A stretch of DNA of 64,000 nucleotides from Azospirillum sp051124815 (GCF_051124815.1 NZ_CP118485.1:2418001-2482000), one strand, 5' to 3'. Positions 41,312-50,544 are shown, counted from the stretch's first letter. Made by a program: numbers and translations. Notes: a model not told the origin generated them from the letters alone.

Positions 41312-41812
41312 ATGGACCCCAAGCCGCATTTCGAGACCCTCGCCCGCTACAACCGATGGGCCAACCGCCGCCTGTACGACGCCGCGGCCCAGCTGTCCGA
41401 CGCGCAGTTCCGCGAGGATCGCGGCGCCTTCTTCCGCTCGATGTGCGGCACGCTGAACCACATCCTGGTCGCCGACCGGGTGTGGCTGGAGCGGATCGAA
41501 GGCGGCGGGCCGAAGCCGTCGTCGCTCGACGAGATCCTGCATGACGATTTTGCCAGCCTGCGCGCCGCCCGCGAGGCGGAGGACGAGCGCATCCTGCGCG
41601 TGGTCGCCGCGACTCCGGCGGAGCGGTTCGAGTCGGTCCTCTCCTACCGCAGCATGGCCGGCACGCCCTATGAGATGCCCTTCGCCCAAATCCTGACCCA
41701 CGTCTTCAACCACCAGACCCATCATCGCGGACAGGCGCACACGCTGCTGGGCCAGTTCGGGCTGACGACTCCGGTGCTCGATTTCGTCTATTTCCTGCTG
41801 GATACGAAATGA
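41312..41812 (+). CDS. DinB-family protein
   Basis: A 166-aa four-helix-bundle protein of the DinB/YfiT family. Three histidines that bind a divalent metal appear to be present: one in TLNHILVADRVW and two in HVFNHQTHHRGQAH. Proteins of this fold act as thiol transferases, hydrolases or unknown stress proteins; the specific job here is not evident. Its stop overlaps the start of the PPOX gene (ATGA at 41809-41812), so the two are translated together. It lies 27 bases after the FtsK-like gene and may belong to the same transcript. Confidence 0.85.
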   Translation: MDPKPHFETLARYNRWANRRLYDAAAQLSDAQFREDRGAFFRSMCGTLNHILVADRVWLERIEGGGPKPSSLDEILHDDFASLRAAREAEDERILRVVAATPAERFESVLSYRSMAGTPYEMPFAQILTHVFNHQTHHRGQAHTLLGQFGLTTPVLDFVYFLLDTK

Positions 41813-42423
41813 GCCGCCCGATCACCGACCTCGCCGCGCTGGAAGCCCTCTATGGCGAGCCGGCCGCGGCCTCCATCGCCAAGGAGGTGCCGGCGCTGAC
41901 CCCCGGCTACCGCGCGCTGATCGAGGCGTCGCCCTTCCTCATTCTCGCCACCAGCGGGCCGGACGGGCTGGACGCCTCGCCGCGCGGCGACGGGCCGGGC
42001 TTCGTCCGGGTGGCCGACGACCGCACCCTGCTGATCCCCGACCGCCGCGGCAACAACCGCATCGACAGCCTGCGCAACATCCTGGCCGATCCGCGGGTCG
42101 GGCTGCTGTTCCTGGTGCCGGGCCTGAACGAGACCCTGCGCGTCAACGGCCACGCCGTGATCGACACCGACCCCACGCTGTGCGACAGCTTCGCCGTCGA
42201 CGGCAAGGCGCCGAAATCGGTGCTGGTGGTCACCATCGAGACGGTGTTCTTCCAGTGCGCCCGCGCCCTGCTGCGCTCCCGCCTGTGGGATCCGGCGGCC
42301 CAGGTGCCGCGGAGCGATCTGCCGTCGACAGGCGCCTTGCTGGCGGAGGCCAGCGCCGGGCGCGAGGGCGGCGACGCCTATGACCGGTCACTGGCCGAGC
42401 GGATTCCGAAGTCGCTCTACTGA
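41809..42423 (+). CDS. PPOX-type FMN-binding flavoprotein (MSMEG_1061-like)
   Basis: A 204-aa split-barrel flavoprotein of the pyridoxamine 5'-phosphate oxidase superfamily. FLILATSGPDGLDASPRGDGP, then RTLLIPDRRGNNRIDSLRNI and VGLLFLVPGLNETLRVNGHA are the FMN-binding strands and loops. PKSVLVVTIETVFFQCARAL marks the MSMEG_1061-like subgroup. These enzymes often reduce F420- or FMN-linked substrates, but the substrate here is unknown. It is translationally coupled to the DinB gene and converges with the histidine kinase gene at 42434. Confidence 0.82.
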   Translation: MSRPITDLAALEALYGEPAAASIAKEVPALTPGYRALIEASPFLILATSGPDGLDASPRGDGPGFVRVADDRTLLIPDRRGNNRIDSLRNILADPRVGLLFLVPGLNETLRVNGHAVIDTDPTLCDSFAVDGKAPKSVLVVTIETVFFQCARALLRSRLWDPAAQVPRSDLPSTGALLAEASAGREGGDAYDRSLAERIPKSLY

Positions 42424-42433
42424 ACCGCCGCCG

Positions 42434-44566
42434 CTATTGCGCGGCGAGCCTGCCGGGAACCGACAATTGAGCGCGGCCGTCCGGCAGCCTGATGGTGAAG
42501 ACGGAGCCCTCGTCGCGCACGCTCTCCACCGTCAGCGTTCCGCCATGGGCGGCGACGATCTTCTGCGTCATGTAGAGCCCCAGCCCCGACCCCTTGGTCC
42601 CGCGCGAGGATGAGGCGCGGAAATAGATCGAACCGATGCGCTCCACCTCGTCGGGGCTCATGCCGCGGCCCTGGTCGGCGACGCGGATGACGACGACGCC
42701 CCCATCATCGCCGGCGCTCACCCGGACCGCCGTGTCCGGAGGCGAGTAGCGCAGCGCGTTCTGCACCAGATTGCCGATCGCCACCCCCAGGAACGGCGCG
42801 TCGGCCACAAGCACGCGGTCCGGGACCTCCACCGAAAGTTGCAGACGCTCCTCCGCCTCCGTCCCGGTCAGGCCGGCCCGAACCTCCTCCAACAGCTGGC
42901 CCAGCGCCACCGGCTCCGGCTTCAGGGCCAGCGCCCCCTGGTCCAGCGCATCGGCGGACAGGAACAGTTCCACCAGTTCCGCCATCTTGCGGGTGGTGTT
43001 GCGGATGCGCTGCAGCCGGGTCAGCGCCGACGGCGCCTCCACCGCGCCCGACAGTTCGATCATCTGTGCGGCGCTGTCTATGGAGGCCAGCGGGGTGCGG
43101 AACTCGTGCGACAGCATGGCGACGAAGCTGCGCTGCTCTTCCGCACGCTTGGTGGCGAAGGCCGATTCCTCGCGGGCGCGCAGCCGTTCCGTCTGCAGTC
43201 GGCCGATGCGCAGGGCCAGACCGGTGCCCAGCACCAGAACCGCCAGCATCGAGGCGACCTGATAGGGATCGGCGATGAAGAAGTCGGCGGGCAGGACACC
43301 GCGCAGGATCATCTGCGCCATGGTCAGTCCGCTCAGCGATACCAGGGTACTGGCAAGATAGAAGCGCGGAGTCGGATCACCGCGGTTCAACCAGGTCATC
43401 CGCGCGGTCAGCACAAGCGCGATGACCACCACGATCAGCGCCGACACCGTCACGATCGGGTTGGTCAGGGCGTAGAGCGGGGACACCGTCGACGGCAGCA
43501 TCAGCACGGCCAGCAGCGCCAACCCCTGGTAGCAGCGGCGCAGCGAGGGTGCCCACGTCCGCAGATCGAGGATATAAACCCACATGATCAGCGCAGCGGC
43601 AAAGCCCAAGAAGCCCGTGCTACCCACCATCATGTTCATGAACCAGCCCGGCAGGTCCGGTAGCAGGGTGGCGGCGATTCCGTTGGCGAACAGGTAGTAA
43701 CAGAAGACGGTGGCGACATAGCCGGTGTAGGCCAGCAGCGCCCCGTCGCGCAGCAGCAGGCCCAGCGCGACATAGCCCAGGACCAGAATGCCCAGCACCC
43801 CCAGGAACAGCCCCTGGAACAACAGATCGGTCGTCTGGTGGCCGATATAGGCGGCGGGTGCCCACACCCGCGCCGACAGGCGGATGGCGCTGACCGAATC
43901 GACGCGCAGATAGAGCGAGACCGGCTGTCCCTCCGGAAGGGTCAGCGACAGGGCATGCAGACGGGTCTTCATCGGCCGCTGGCTGAAGGGGACGAAATCG
44001 CCCAGCCGGACCAGCCGGTAGGCGGCGGGATCCTGCGGCCGGCCCCCCGCCGCCTTTGCCGCTGCCGTCGCCTTTGGCCCGATAGTTTTCAGAATGAACA
44101 GGTCCAGATGGTCGATATAGGCCTCACCCATTTCCAGCAGCCAGTCGGCCGGGGCGCCGGGCGCGCGCATCAGGTCGAAGCGGTACCAATGGATGTCGCG
44201 GGTCTGCCCGGCGCCGCGGAAATCCTCCCGCGGCTCCATCCCGCCGTCGGCATCGGCCTTCAGAACATCGGCGAAGTCCAGCTTGCGGTCAGGATCGACC
44301 AGCCGGGCGAAATGGCCGGCCAGAGTCGCGCTGGTGGTGGCGGAGCCCAGCAGCAATGGCTCCACGGCCGCTCCCGCTGCATGCGCCGCACCGGCGAACA
44401 ACGGCAGGGCCGCCCAGAGCAGGACGAACAGCCTTGCGATCCGGCGGAAACGAACGGAGATCGCAGCCGCGCGCGCCGCGTCGCATGCGCCGCCGACGGT
44501 TCGCCGGGCCGGCAAAATGCCTTTCCCGCTTCCGCCCTTACGGCCGTTGTTCAAGTCCGTCGTCAT
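42434..44566 (-). CDS. 7TMR-DISM-type sensor histidine kinase
   Basis: A 710-aa membrane sensor. After a hydrophobic leader (about 45-65) comes a periplasmic beta domain like 7TMR-DISMED2 (about 75-235, with DIHWYRFDLMRAP and PVSLYLRVDS). About seven membrane helices follow (245-455), then HisKA with the phospho-acceptor His487 in MLSHEFRTPLASID. The HATPase domain has NLVQNALRYSP, VADQGRGMSPDE and GTKGSGLGLYM. The periplasmic module usually binds carbohydrate-like ligands. No response regulator gene is next to it, so it is an orphan. No ribosome-binding site is seen before the ATG at 44566. Confidence 0.88.
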   Translation of the reverse strand: MTTDLNNGRKGGSGKGILPARRTVGGACDAARAAAISVRFRRIARLFVLLWAALPLFAGAAHAAGAAVEPLLLGSATTSATLAGHFARLVDPDRKLDFADVLKADADGGMEPREDFRGAGQTRDIHWYRFDLMRAPGAPADWLLEMGEAYIDHLDLFILKTIGPKATAAAKAAGGRPQDPAAYRLVRLGDFVPFSQRPMKTRLHALSLTLPEGQPVSLYLRVDSVSAIRLSARVWAPAAYIGHQTTDLLFQGLFLGVLGILVLGYVALGLLLRDGALLAYTGYVATVFCYYLFANGIAATLLPDLPGWFMNMMVGSTGFLGFAAALIMWVYILDLRTWAPSLRRCYQGLALLAVLMLPSTVSPLYALTNPIVTVSALIVVVIALVLTARMTWLNRGDPTPRFYLASTLVSLSGLTMAQMILRGVLPADFFIADPYQVASMLAVLVLGTGLALRIGRLQTERLRAREESAFATKRAEEQRSFVAMLSHEFRTPLASIDSAAQMIELSGAVEAPSALTRLQRIRNTTRKMAELVELFLSADALDQGALALKPEPVALGQLLEEVRAGLTGTEAEERLQLSVEVPDRVLVADAPFLGVAIGNLVQNALRYSPPDTAVRVSAGDDGGVVVIRVADQGRGMSPDEVERIGSIYFRASSSRGTKGSGLGLYMTQKIVAAHGGTLTVESVRDEGSVFTIRLPDGRAQLSVPGRLAAQ

Positions 44567-44656
44567 CGTAAGGCATGAATAAAGCTAAAGTTTTAGAAAA
44601 AGATTAAGTTGGTATGTAATTCGTCCTCTGGAATTGCGGCCCCTTCCTGAGCCGCC

Positions 44657-45400
44657 TCAGATGCGCGACGGCGACAGCCTGAACTCCACGACGGCGTCGG
44701 TCGAGGCGAGGGCGCCGACCAGCGCCATCGGATCGGGATCGCCCTTTCCCTGCAGCACCAGTTGGCATTCGAACTGACCGCTGCCGCTGGCAAGGTGAAA
44801 GGCCCAGTCGATCACCTCGAATCCGTGCTTCTTGGCCTGCGCCCGCAAATCCTCCGGCGGCGGCGCCTTGTCGCGCGGGAAGACCAGGGTCAGATGGATC
44901 ACCGACTGGTGCGGCAGCAGACGCTCGATTGGCCGCAGCAGGCTCATCACCAGAATGGTCAGCAGCGCTGCGGCGACGGCGACGGCATAGAAGCCGAGCC
45001 CGATGGTGATGCCGATGGCTGAGGTCGCCCAGATCGACGCGGCGGTGGACAGGCCGCGAATCGACAGCCCTTCACGCATGATGACTCCGGCGCCGAGAAA
45101 ACCGATGCCGGTGACGATGCCCTGGATCACCCGCGTCGGATCGCCGGCCAACGCCGTCCCCTGCGCCGCCCCCTGCGTCCCGATGCCGCCATACCACATC
45201 GACGGGTAGGCGTTGACCACCGTCAGCGCGGCCGACGCCAGGCAGACCAGCCCGTAGGTCCGCATCCCGGCCGCCCGGCCGTGATAGCTGCGCTCGTACC
45301 CCAGCAGCAGCCCGACCGCCAAAGCCCCCAAAAGATGAAGGAGAATCAACCCGTTGGTCACCAGCTCGGCCGGCGACCAGTAGGAGCGCAGCAAATCCAT
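44657..45400 (-). CDS. MgtC/SapB-family membrane protein
   Basis: A 247-aa inner-membrane protein. The N-terminal part has about five helices with the MgtC signature ALAVGLLLGYERSYHGRAAG, MRTYGLVCLASAALTVV and GIGFLGAGVIMREG, then GLSTAASIWATSAIGI. The C-terminal 85 residues form a soluble ACT-like domain (VIHLTLVFPRDK ... EFRLSPSRI). MgtC proteins modulate growth under low magnesium and inhibit the F1Fo ATPase in pathogens; in soil bacteria the role is less clear. It is divergent from the nap operon, and no Mg-responsive leader was recognised. Confidence 0.87.
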   Translation of the reverse strand: MDLLRSYWSPAELVTNGLILLHLLGALAVGLLLGYERSYHGRAAGMRTYGLVCLASAALTVVNAYPSMWYGGIGTQGAAQGTALAGDPTRVIQGIVTGIGFLGAGVIMREGLSIRGLSTAASIWATSAIGITIGLGFYAVAVAAALLTILVMSLLRPIERLLPHQSVIHLTLVFPRDKAPPPEDLRAQAKKHGFEVIDWAFHLASGSGQFECQLVLQGKGDPDPMALVGALASTDAVVEFRLSPSRI

Positions 45401-45523
45401 GGCTCATCCTATCGCAAACCGGAGCGTCCGGTTCATGCCCTCGTCATAACTCTAGCGCAGCCGGGGCAGGAGCGCCCGCGCGGCGCAAGGCGCCATTCCG
45501 TCACAGGGCGTGTAGGGCCCCGC

Positions 45524-45537
45524 TTGACCTGGGTCAA
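45524..45537 (+). promoter_or_regulatory. FNR/NnrR-type box of the nap promoter
   Basis: TTGACCTGGGTCAA is a perfect TTGAY-N4-RTCAA palindrome, the site type of FNR, FnrN and NnrR/Dnr regulators. Its centre lies about 30 bases before TACTAA (45562-45567), which would serve as the -10 in class II activation (box centred near -41.5). Confidence 0.65.
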
Positions 45538-45556
45538 TTCCAGACCGCCGGAAAGT

Positions 45557-45593
45557 ACCGATACTAAGGGCCGAAAACCGATACCTAAGTATC
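45557..45593 (+). promoter_or_regulatory. tandem direct repeats overlapping the nap promoter
   Basis: ACCGATACTAAG (45557-45568) and ACCGATACCTAAG (45577-45589) are 20 bases apart, two helical turns. The second is part of the palindrome GATAC-CTAA-GTATC (45580-45593). They lie over the presumed -10 and start site, as expected for a second regulator. Confidence 0.5.
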
Positions 45594-45671
45594 AGACTAA
45601 AGAACTGGTACACGGGATCGGCTCAAACCATTCCCGCTCCGTCCCGTTCCGCTCCGACCGAGAGTGCCGCC

Positions 45672-45866
45672 ATGAGGCCCATCCCCTCCCCCATCCTGTC
45701 CCATCCGTCCGACCGGAAGGCGACCGACTCCGCGCCGGCCCCGACCCGCCGGGCCGAAGGGCTGATGTTCCTGTGGCTGGCGTTCCTGGTCTGGCCGTTG
45801 ATCGCCGTCGGCACCGTCGCCGCCTACGGCTTCTCGATCTGGATGTACCAGCTCCTCACCCACTGA
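45672..45866 (+). CDS. napE: periplasmic nitrate reductase subunit NapE
   Basis: A 64-aa protein with a basic, Pro-rich cytoplasmic start and a single membrane helix (LMFLWLAFLVWPLIAVGTVA, continuing to YGFSIWMYQ). That is the standard NapE layout. Its function is unclear; it is found with nap operons and not needed for catalysis in tested species. It heads napEDABC, 23 bases before napD, and lies downstream of an FNR/NnrR-type box. Confidence 0.88.
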   Translation: MRPIPSPILSHPSDRKATDSAPAPTRRAEGLMFLWLAFLVWPLIAVGTVAAYGFSIWMYQLLTH

Positions 45867-45889
45867 GTCCCTGCCCCCCGAGTACTGCC

Positions 45890-46156
45890 ATGCCCCGCGC
45901 CCCCGAAGTCCACATTTCCAGCCTCGTCATCCAGCACAGCCCCGACCGCACCGACGCGCTGCGCGAAGCGGCGGCCGCCGTCGCCGGGCTGGAGTGGTGC
46001 GCGGCGGAGAACGGCAAGGCGGTGGTGACCCTGGTCACCGCCAGCGCGGCCGAGGTGGTCGACCGCATCGCCCTGCTGAACGCCGTCCCCGGCGTCCACA
46101 GCACCACCATGGTCTACCACCACTACGAACCCGCGGACGCGATCGACGCCGCCTGA
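45890..46156 (+). CDS. napD: NapA maturation chaperone NapD
   Basis: An 88-aa cytoplasmic chaperone with a ferredoxin-like fold. It starts EVHISSLVIQHSPDRTDALR, and LEWCAAENGKAVVTLVTASA and GVHSTTMVYHHYEPA match the family. NapD binds the twin-arginine signal of NapA and holds it back until the molybdenum cofactor is inserted. The ATG at 45890 lies 23 bases after napE and the stop is 50 bases before napA. Confidence 0.92.
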   Translation: MPRAPEVHISSLVIQHSPDRTDALREAAAAVAGLEWCAAENGKAVVTLVTASAAEVVDRIALLNAVPGVHSTTMVYHHYEPADAIDAA

Positions 46157-46206
46157 CGGCGGCGCAGTCCCGACCGAATTTCCTCCGAAACTGGAGTCTG
46201 CCTGCC

Positions 46207-48705
46207 ATGTTCCTGACCCGCCGCGATTACCTGAAGGCGCAAGCCGCCGCTGCCGCCGCCGCGGCGGCCGGAATTTCGCTGCCCGCCTCCGCCGCCAACA
46301 TCCTGACCGGTGAAGGCGCCAAGCTGAACTGGTCCAAGGCCCCCTGCCGGTTCTGCGGCACCGGCTGCAGCGTGATGGTCGGCGTCAAGGACGGCCGCGT
46401 GGTCGCCACCCACGGCGACGTGAAGGCCGAGGTGAACCGCGGCCTGAACTGCGTGAAGGGCTATTTCCTGTCCAAGATCATGTATGGCGAGGACCGGCTG
46501 AACCAGCCGCTGCTGCGCATGAAGGACGGCAAGTTCGACAAGGACGGCGAGTTCACCCCGATCACCTGGGACGCCGCCTTCGACATCATGGCGCAGAAGT
46601 GGAAGGAGACCCTGAAGAAGAAGGGTCCGACCGCCGTCGGCATGTTCGGCTCCGGCCAGTGGACCATCTATGAGGGCTATGCCGCCTCCAAGCTGATGAA
46701 GGCCGGCCTGCGCTCCAACAACCTGGACCCGAACGCCCGCCACTGCATGGCGTCGGCGGTGGCCGGCTTCATGCGCACCTTCGGCATGGACGAGCCGATG
46801 GGCTGCTACGACGACATGGAGCACGCCGACGCCTTCGTGCTGTGGGGCTCCAACATGGCGGAGATGCACCCCATCCTGTGGACCCGCGTCACCGACCGCC
46901 GCCTCAGCCATCCCGGCTGCAAGGTCGCCGTGCTTTCCACCTTCGAGCACCGCAGCTTCGACCTCGCCGACATCGGTCTGGTCTTCACCCCCGGGTCCGA
47001 CCTGGCGATCCTGAACTACATCGCCAACCACATCATCAAGACCGGCCGGGTGAACAGGGAGTTCGTCGAGAAGCACTGCAACTTCAAGCGCGGCCGCGAC
47101 GACATCGGCTATGGCCTGCGTCCCGACAACCCGCTGGAGCAGAAGGCGAAGAACGCCGCCAAGGCCAACGACTCCGACCCGATCACCTTCGACGAGTTCG
47201 CCAAGTTCGTCGAGCCCTACACGCTGGACAAGGCGCACGAGCTGTCGGGCGTGCCGAAGAACCGGCTGGAGGCGCTGGCCGAGCTGTATGCCGACCCGAA
47301 GGTGAAGGTCGTGTCCTTCTGGACCATGGGCTTCAACCAGCATGTCCGCGGCGTCTGGGCCAACAACCTCTGCTACAACATCCACCTGCTGACCGGCAAA
47401 ATCTCCCAGCCCGGCAACGGCCCCTTCTCGCTGACCGGCCAGCCCTCTGCCTGCGGCACCGCGCGCGAGGTCGGCACCTTCTCCCACCGGCTGCCCGCCG
47501 ACATGGTGGTGACCAACCCCGAGCACCGCAAGCACGCCGAGGAGATCTGGAAGCTGCCGGAGGGGACCATCCCCGACAAGGTCGGCTACCACGCCGTCCA
47601 GCAGGACCGCATGCTCAAGGACGGCAAGCTCAACGCCTACTGGGTCATGTGCAACAACAACATGCAGACGGCCCCGAACACGGCGAAGGAGACCTTCCCC
47701 GGCTACCGCAACCCGGAGAACTTCATCGTCGTCTCCGATCCTTACCCGACCGTCACGGCGCTGGCCGCCGACCTGATCCTGCCCACCGCCATGTGGGTGG
47801 AGAAGGAGGGCGGTTACGGCAACGCCGAACGCCGCACCCAGCTGTGGCGCCAACTGGTCGACGCGCCGGAGGGCGCGCGCTCCGACCTGTGGCAGCTCAT
47901 GGAGTTCTCCAAGCGCTTCACCGTGGAAGAGGTGTGGCCGGAGGACCTGCTGAACAAGAAGCCGGAGCTGCGCGGCAAGACCCTCTACGAGGTGCTGTTC
48001 CGCAACGGTCAGGTCGACCGCTTCCCGCTGTCCGACCTCGACCCGGCTTACAACAACCAGGAGGCCAAGGAGGCCGGCTTCTACGTCCAGAAGGGCCTGT
48101 TCGAGGAATATGCCGCCTTCGGCCGCGGCCATGGCCACGATCTGGCGCCCTTCGAACAGTACCACCAGGAGCGCGGCCTGCGCTGGCCGGTGGTGGACGG
48201 CAAGGAGACCAAGTGGCGCTACCGTGAGGGCTCCGATCCTTACGTGAAGGCCGGCGAAGGCATGCGCTTCTACGGCAACAAGGACGGCAAGGCCAACGTC
48301 TTCGCCCTGCCCTACGAGCCGCCGGCCGAGGCGCCCGATGCCGACTATCCGTTCTGGCTCAGCACCGGCCGCGTGATCGAGCACTGGCACAGCGGGTCGA
48401 TGACCATGCGGGTTCCCGAACTGCGCAAGGCCTTCCCCAATGCCGTGGTCTTCATGCACCCCGACGACGCCAAGGAATTGAACGTCCGGCGCGGCCAGGA
48501 GGTGCGCGTCACCTCCCGCCGGGGCGAGGTGCGGGTGCGGGTCGAGACGCGCGGGCGCAACAAGCCGCCGCGCGGCCTGGTCTTCGTCCCCTTCTTCGAC
48601 CAGACGGTCCTCATCAACAAGGTGACGCTCGACGCCACCGACCCCATCAGCAAGCAGACCGACTTCAAGAAATGCGCGGTCAAGATCACGCCCGTGAACG
48701 CCTGA
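46207..48705 (+). CDS. napA: periplasmic nitrate reductase catalytic subunit
   Basis: An 832-aa molybdopterin enzyme that reduces nitrate to nitrite in the periplasm. The Tat signal is TRRDYLKAQAAAAA, ending near SAA30. The [4Fe-4S] ligands are C47, C50, C54 and C82 (CRFCGTGCSVMVGV ... GLNCVKG). The molybdenum ligand is C180 in PNARHCMAS. VKVVSFWTMGFNQHVRG, SLTGQPSACGTAREVGTFSH and the C-terminal RVIEHWHSGSMTMRVPEL are standard NapA. GGAG (46193-46196) precedes the ATG. It is the core of napEDABC. Confidence 0.97.
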   Translation: MFLTRRDYLKAQAAAAAAAAAGISLPASAANILTGEGAKLNWSKAPCRFCGTGCSVMVGVKDGRVVATHGDVKAEVNRGLNCVKGYFLSKIMYGEDRLNQPLLRMKDGKFDKDGEFTPITWDAAFDIMAQKWKETLKKKGPTAVGMFGSGQWTIYEGYAASKLMKAGLRSNNLDPNARHCMASAVAGFMRTFGMDEPMGCYDDMEHADAFVLWGSNMAEMHPILWTRVTDRRLSHPGCKVAVLSTFEHRSFDLADIGLVFTPGSDLAILNYIANHIIKTGRVNREFVEKHCNFKRGRDDIGYGLRPDNPLEQKAKNAAKANDSDPITFDEFAKFVEPYTLDKAHELSGVPKNRLEALAELYADPKVKVVSFWTMGFNQHVRGVWANNLCYNIHLLTGKISQPGNGPFSLTGQPSACGTAREVGTFSHRLPADMVVTNPEHRKHAEEIWKLPEGTIPDKVGYHAVQQDRMLKDGKLNAYWVMCNNNMQTAPNTAKETFPGYRNPENFIVVSDPYPTVTALAADLILPTAMWVEKEGGYGNAERRTQLWRQLVDAPEGARSDLWQLMEFSKRFTVEEVWPEDLLNKKPELRGKTLYEVLFRNGQVDRFPLSDLDPAYNNQEAKEAGFYVQKGLFEEYAAFGRGHGHDLAPFEQYHQERGLRWPVVDGKETKWRYREGSDPYVKAGEGMRFYGNKDGKANVFALPYEPPAEAPDADYPFWLSTGRVIEHWHSGSMTMRVPELRKAFPNAVVFMHPDDAKELNVRRGQEVRVTSRRGEVRVRVETRGRNKPPRGLVFVPFFDQTVLINKVTLDATDPISKQTDFKKCAVKITPVNA

Positions 48706-48719
48706 GGAGTGTCGGCATC

Positions 48720-49244
48720 ATGAAGACCCGTTTCCTGATTGCCGCGCTGGCCCTTCTGGCCGGCGTTCCGGCCCTGACCATCGGCGTCGCCACCAGCGGC
48801 GTGGCCGCCGACAAGCCCATCGCTGCCGCGACCGGCACCGGCACGGTCGGAGGGATCAAGGTCCCCTCCACCAACCACCCGATCACCCTGGACGTCCCGG
48901 CCGAGGCGACTCACCGCGAGATCACCGACGACCAGAAGCACGTGCGCAACTATGCCGACCAGCCGCCGCTGATCCCGCATGCCATCCGCGACTATCAGAT
49001 CGACCTGAACATCAACAAGTGCCTGACCTGCCACGACCGCCGCAACACGGCCGGCTCGCAGGCGCCGATGCTGTCGGTCACCCATTTCCAGGACCGTGAC
49101 GGCCAGACTCTGGGCACGGTGGCGGCGCGGCGCTACTTCTGCACCCAGTGCCATGTGCCGCAGACCGACGCCCAGCCGATCGTTCCCAACAGCTTCCAAG
49201 ACTTCGACTCGGTCCTGGGCCATGCCCAAGGCGGCCAGAAATGA
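48720..49244 (+). CDS. napB: periplasmic nitrate reductase dihaem cytochrome c subunit
   Basis: A 174-aa exported dihaem cytochrome. The signal peptide ends near GVAADK. Two haem motifs are CLTCH and CTQCH, with distal histidines in HRE and VTHF as in other NapB. It passes electrons from NapC to NapA. GAGGAG at 48704 overlaps the napA stop region and serves the ATG at 48720. Its stop overlaps napC by 4 bases. Confidence 0.95.
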   Translation: MKTRFLIAALALLAGVPALTIGVATSGVAADKPIAAATGTGTVGGIKVPSTNHPITLDVPAEATHREITDDQKHVRNYADQPPLIPHAIRDYQIDLNINKCLTCHDRRNTAGSQAPMLSVTHFQDRDGQTLGTVAARRYFCTQCHVPQTDAQPIVPNSFQDFDSVLGHAQGGQK

Positions 49245-49858
49245 CGATCCGCTCCGCGTTTCTGGGCCTGTGGCGGCTGTTCGCCCGTCCCAGCGTCCAT
49301 TTCAGCCTGGGCTTCCTGACGCTGGGCGGCTTCATCGCCGGCGTGATCTTCTGGGGCGGCTTCAACACCGCCCTGGAGGCCACCAACAAGGAAGCCTTCT
49401 GCATCAGCTGCCACGAGATGCGCGACAATCCCTATGAGGAGCTGAAGCAGACCATCCACTTCACCAACCGGTCGGGCGTGCGCGCCAGTTGCCCGGACTG
49501 CCACGTCCCGCACGAATGGACCGACAAGATCGCCCGCAAGATGCAGGCATCCAAGGAGGTCTGGGGCAAGATCTTCGGCACCATCGACACGCGCGAGAAG
49601 TTCCTCGACAAGCGCCGCGAACTGGCCGAGCACGAATGGGCGCGGCTGAAGAGCAACAATTCGCTGGAATGCCGCAACTGCCACAGCGCCGATTCGATGG
49701 ACATCACCAAGCAGAACCCGCGCGCCGCGAAGATGCACGAGACCTACCTGTTCACCGGCGAGAACACCTGCATCGACTGCCACAAGGGCATAGCCCACCG
49801 CCTGCCCGACATGCATGGCGTGGAGCCGGGCTGGAGCATGAAGACCAGCCAGAAGTAA
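49241..49858 (+). CDS. napC: tetrahaem cytochrome c quinol dehydrogenase NapC
   Basis: A 205-aa membrane-anchored NapC/NirT cytochrome. One N-terminal helix (SVHFSLGFLTLGGFIAGVIF) holds it in the inner membrane. Four haem motifs face the periplasm: CISCH, CPDCH, CRNCH and CIDCH. It takes electrons from ubiquinol or menaquinol to NapB. The start overlaps napB (ATGA at 49241-49244). The cluster ends here; napF, napG and napH are absent, as in many alphaproteobacteria. A terminator follows at 49873. Confidence 0.96.
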   Translation: MTIRSAFLGLWRLFARPSVHFSLGFLTLGGFIAGVIFWGGFNTALEATNKEAFCISCHEMRDNPYEELKQTIHFTNRSGVRASCPDCHVPHEWTDKIARKMQASKEVWGKIFGTIDTREKFLDKRRELAEHEWARLKSNNSLECRNCHSADSMDITKQNPRAAKMHETYLFTGENTCIDCHKGIAHRLPDMHGVEPGWSMKTSQK

Positions 49859-49872
49859 GCGTTTGAGTATGG

Positions 49873-49910
49873 AAACAGCCCCGCCTCCGGAAGGAGCGGG
49901 GCTGTTTGCG
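49873..49910 (+). terminator. Rho-independent terminator of napEDABC
   Basis: AACAGCCCCGC (49874-49884) pairs with GCGGGGCTGTT (49896-49906) around CTCCGGAAGGA, with TTT and GCGTTT after it. Confidence 0.8.
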
Positions 49911-49983
49911 TTTCACGGGAACCTCGTCAGGCTATCGAACCGCCGCCCACCGCACCGCCAGCCCGCTTTCGACACCAGCGATA

Positions 49984-50409
49984 TCACCGATAGGAAATGG
50001 CAACTCCATCCATGGAGCTTTCTCTCTGAACGACGTTCCCCTCGCCGAACGCCTCGGCGGCATTGGAGGCGGTGATTTCAACGGTTGCCGCATCAATCCA
50101 TCTGACATGGAGGTCATGCTGTCCCCGCACATACAGGAACTGCTTGCTGCCATCGGGATCGAACTTCCGATTTGCCGGGGCCAAGGTTGCCCGGGTGTTG
50201 AAGCCTGTTGTTGCACCACAATCGACTGAATAGATGACCACCGCCACCTTTCCATCTGGCGAAGGCGTCTCTCCAAAATTATCAACTCGGCACATATCGA
50301 AGAAAAAAGCGATATAGATGAAAAATGTTGCGTATATCAATATAGGCACAAAAATAAACACACCAGCTGCAATCAATATGATTTTCTTTATTTGGGATTT
50401 TTTAATCAT
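49984..50409 (-). CDS. candidate immunity protein, duplicate 2
   Basis: A 141-aa protein with one N-terminal membrane helix (IILIAAGVFIFVPILIYA and following aromatic residues) and a periplasmic or cytoplasmic domain starting FGETPSPDGKVAVVIYSVDC. It is a close paralogue of the next gene upstream: both share CGA-T-FN-RA-LAPANR, HVRWIDAATVEITA and MDGVAISYR, and DNA identity in the second half is high. Such a pair behind a toxin gene suggests a tandemly duplicated immunity gene. The family itself was not identified. It has no clear ribosome-binding site; 135 bases separate it from the first copy. Confidence 0.6.
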   Translation of the reverse strand: MIKKSQIKKIILIAAGVFIFVPILIYATFFIYIAFFFDMCRVDNFGETPSPDGKVAVVIYSVDCGATTGFNTRATLAPANRKFDPDGSKQFLYVRGQHDLHVRWIDAATVEITASNAAEAFGEGNVVQRESSMDGVAISYR

Positions 50410-50544
50410 AATTTTCTATTGCCACTCGGTGATATATCTTGTCTAAATATTTAGCTCAAAATCAGAAAAATTTTGCCGGTATCTTTGCAAGGGCTTATCT
50501 TCTTTACTTTCCGGCATGGCATGCACCTATCGACAAAGAAAGTG

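Noticed and set aside
45281..46156. Long frame reading into napD from 45281
   Set aside because: The part before 45890 covers the nap promoter and napE in another frame. Only the last 88 residues look like NapD.
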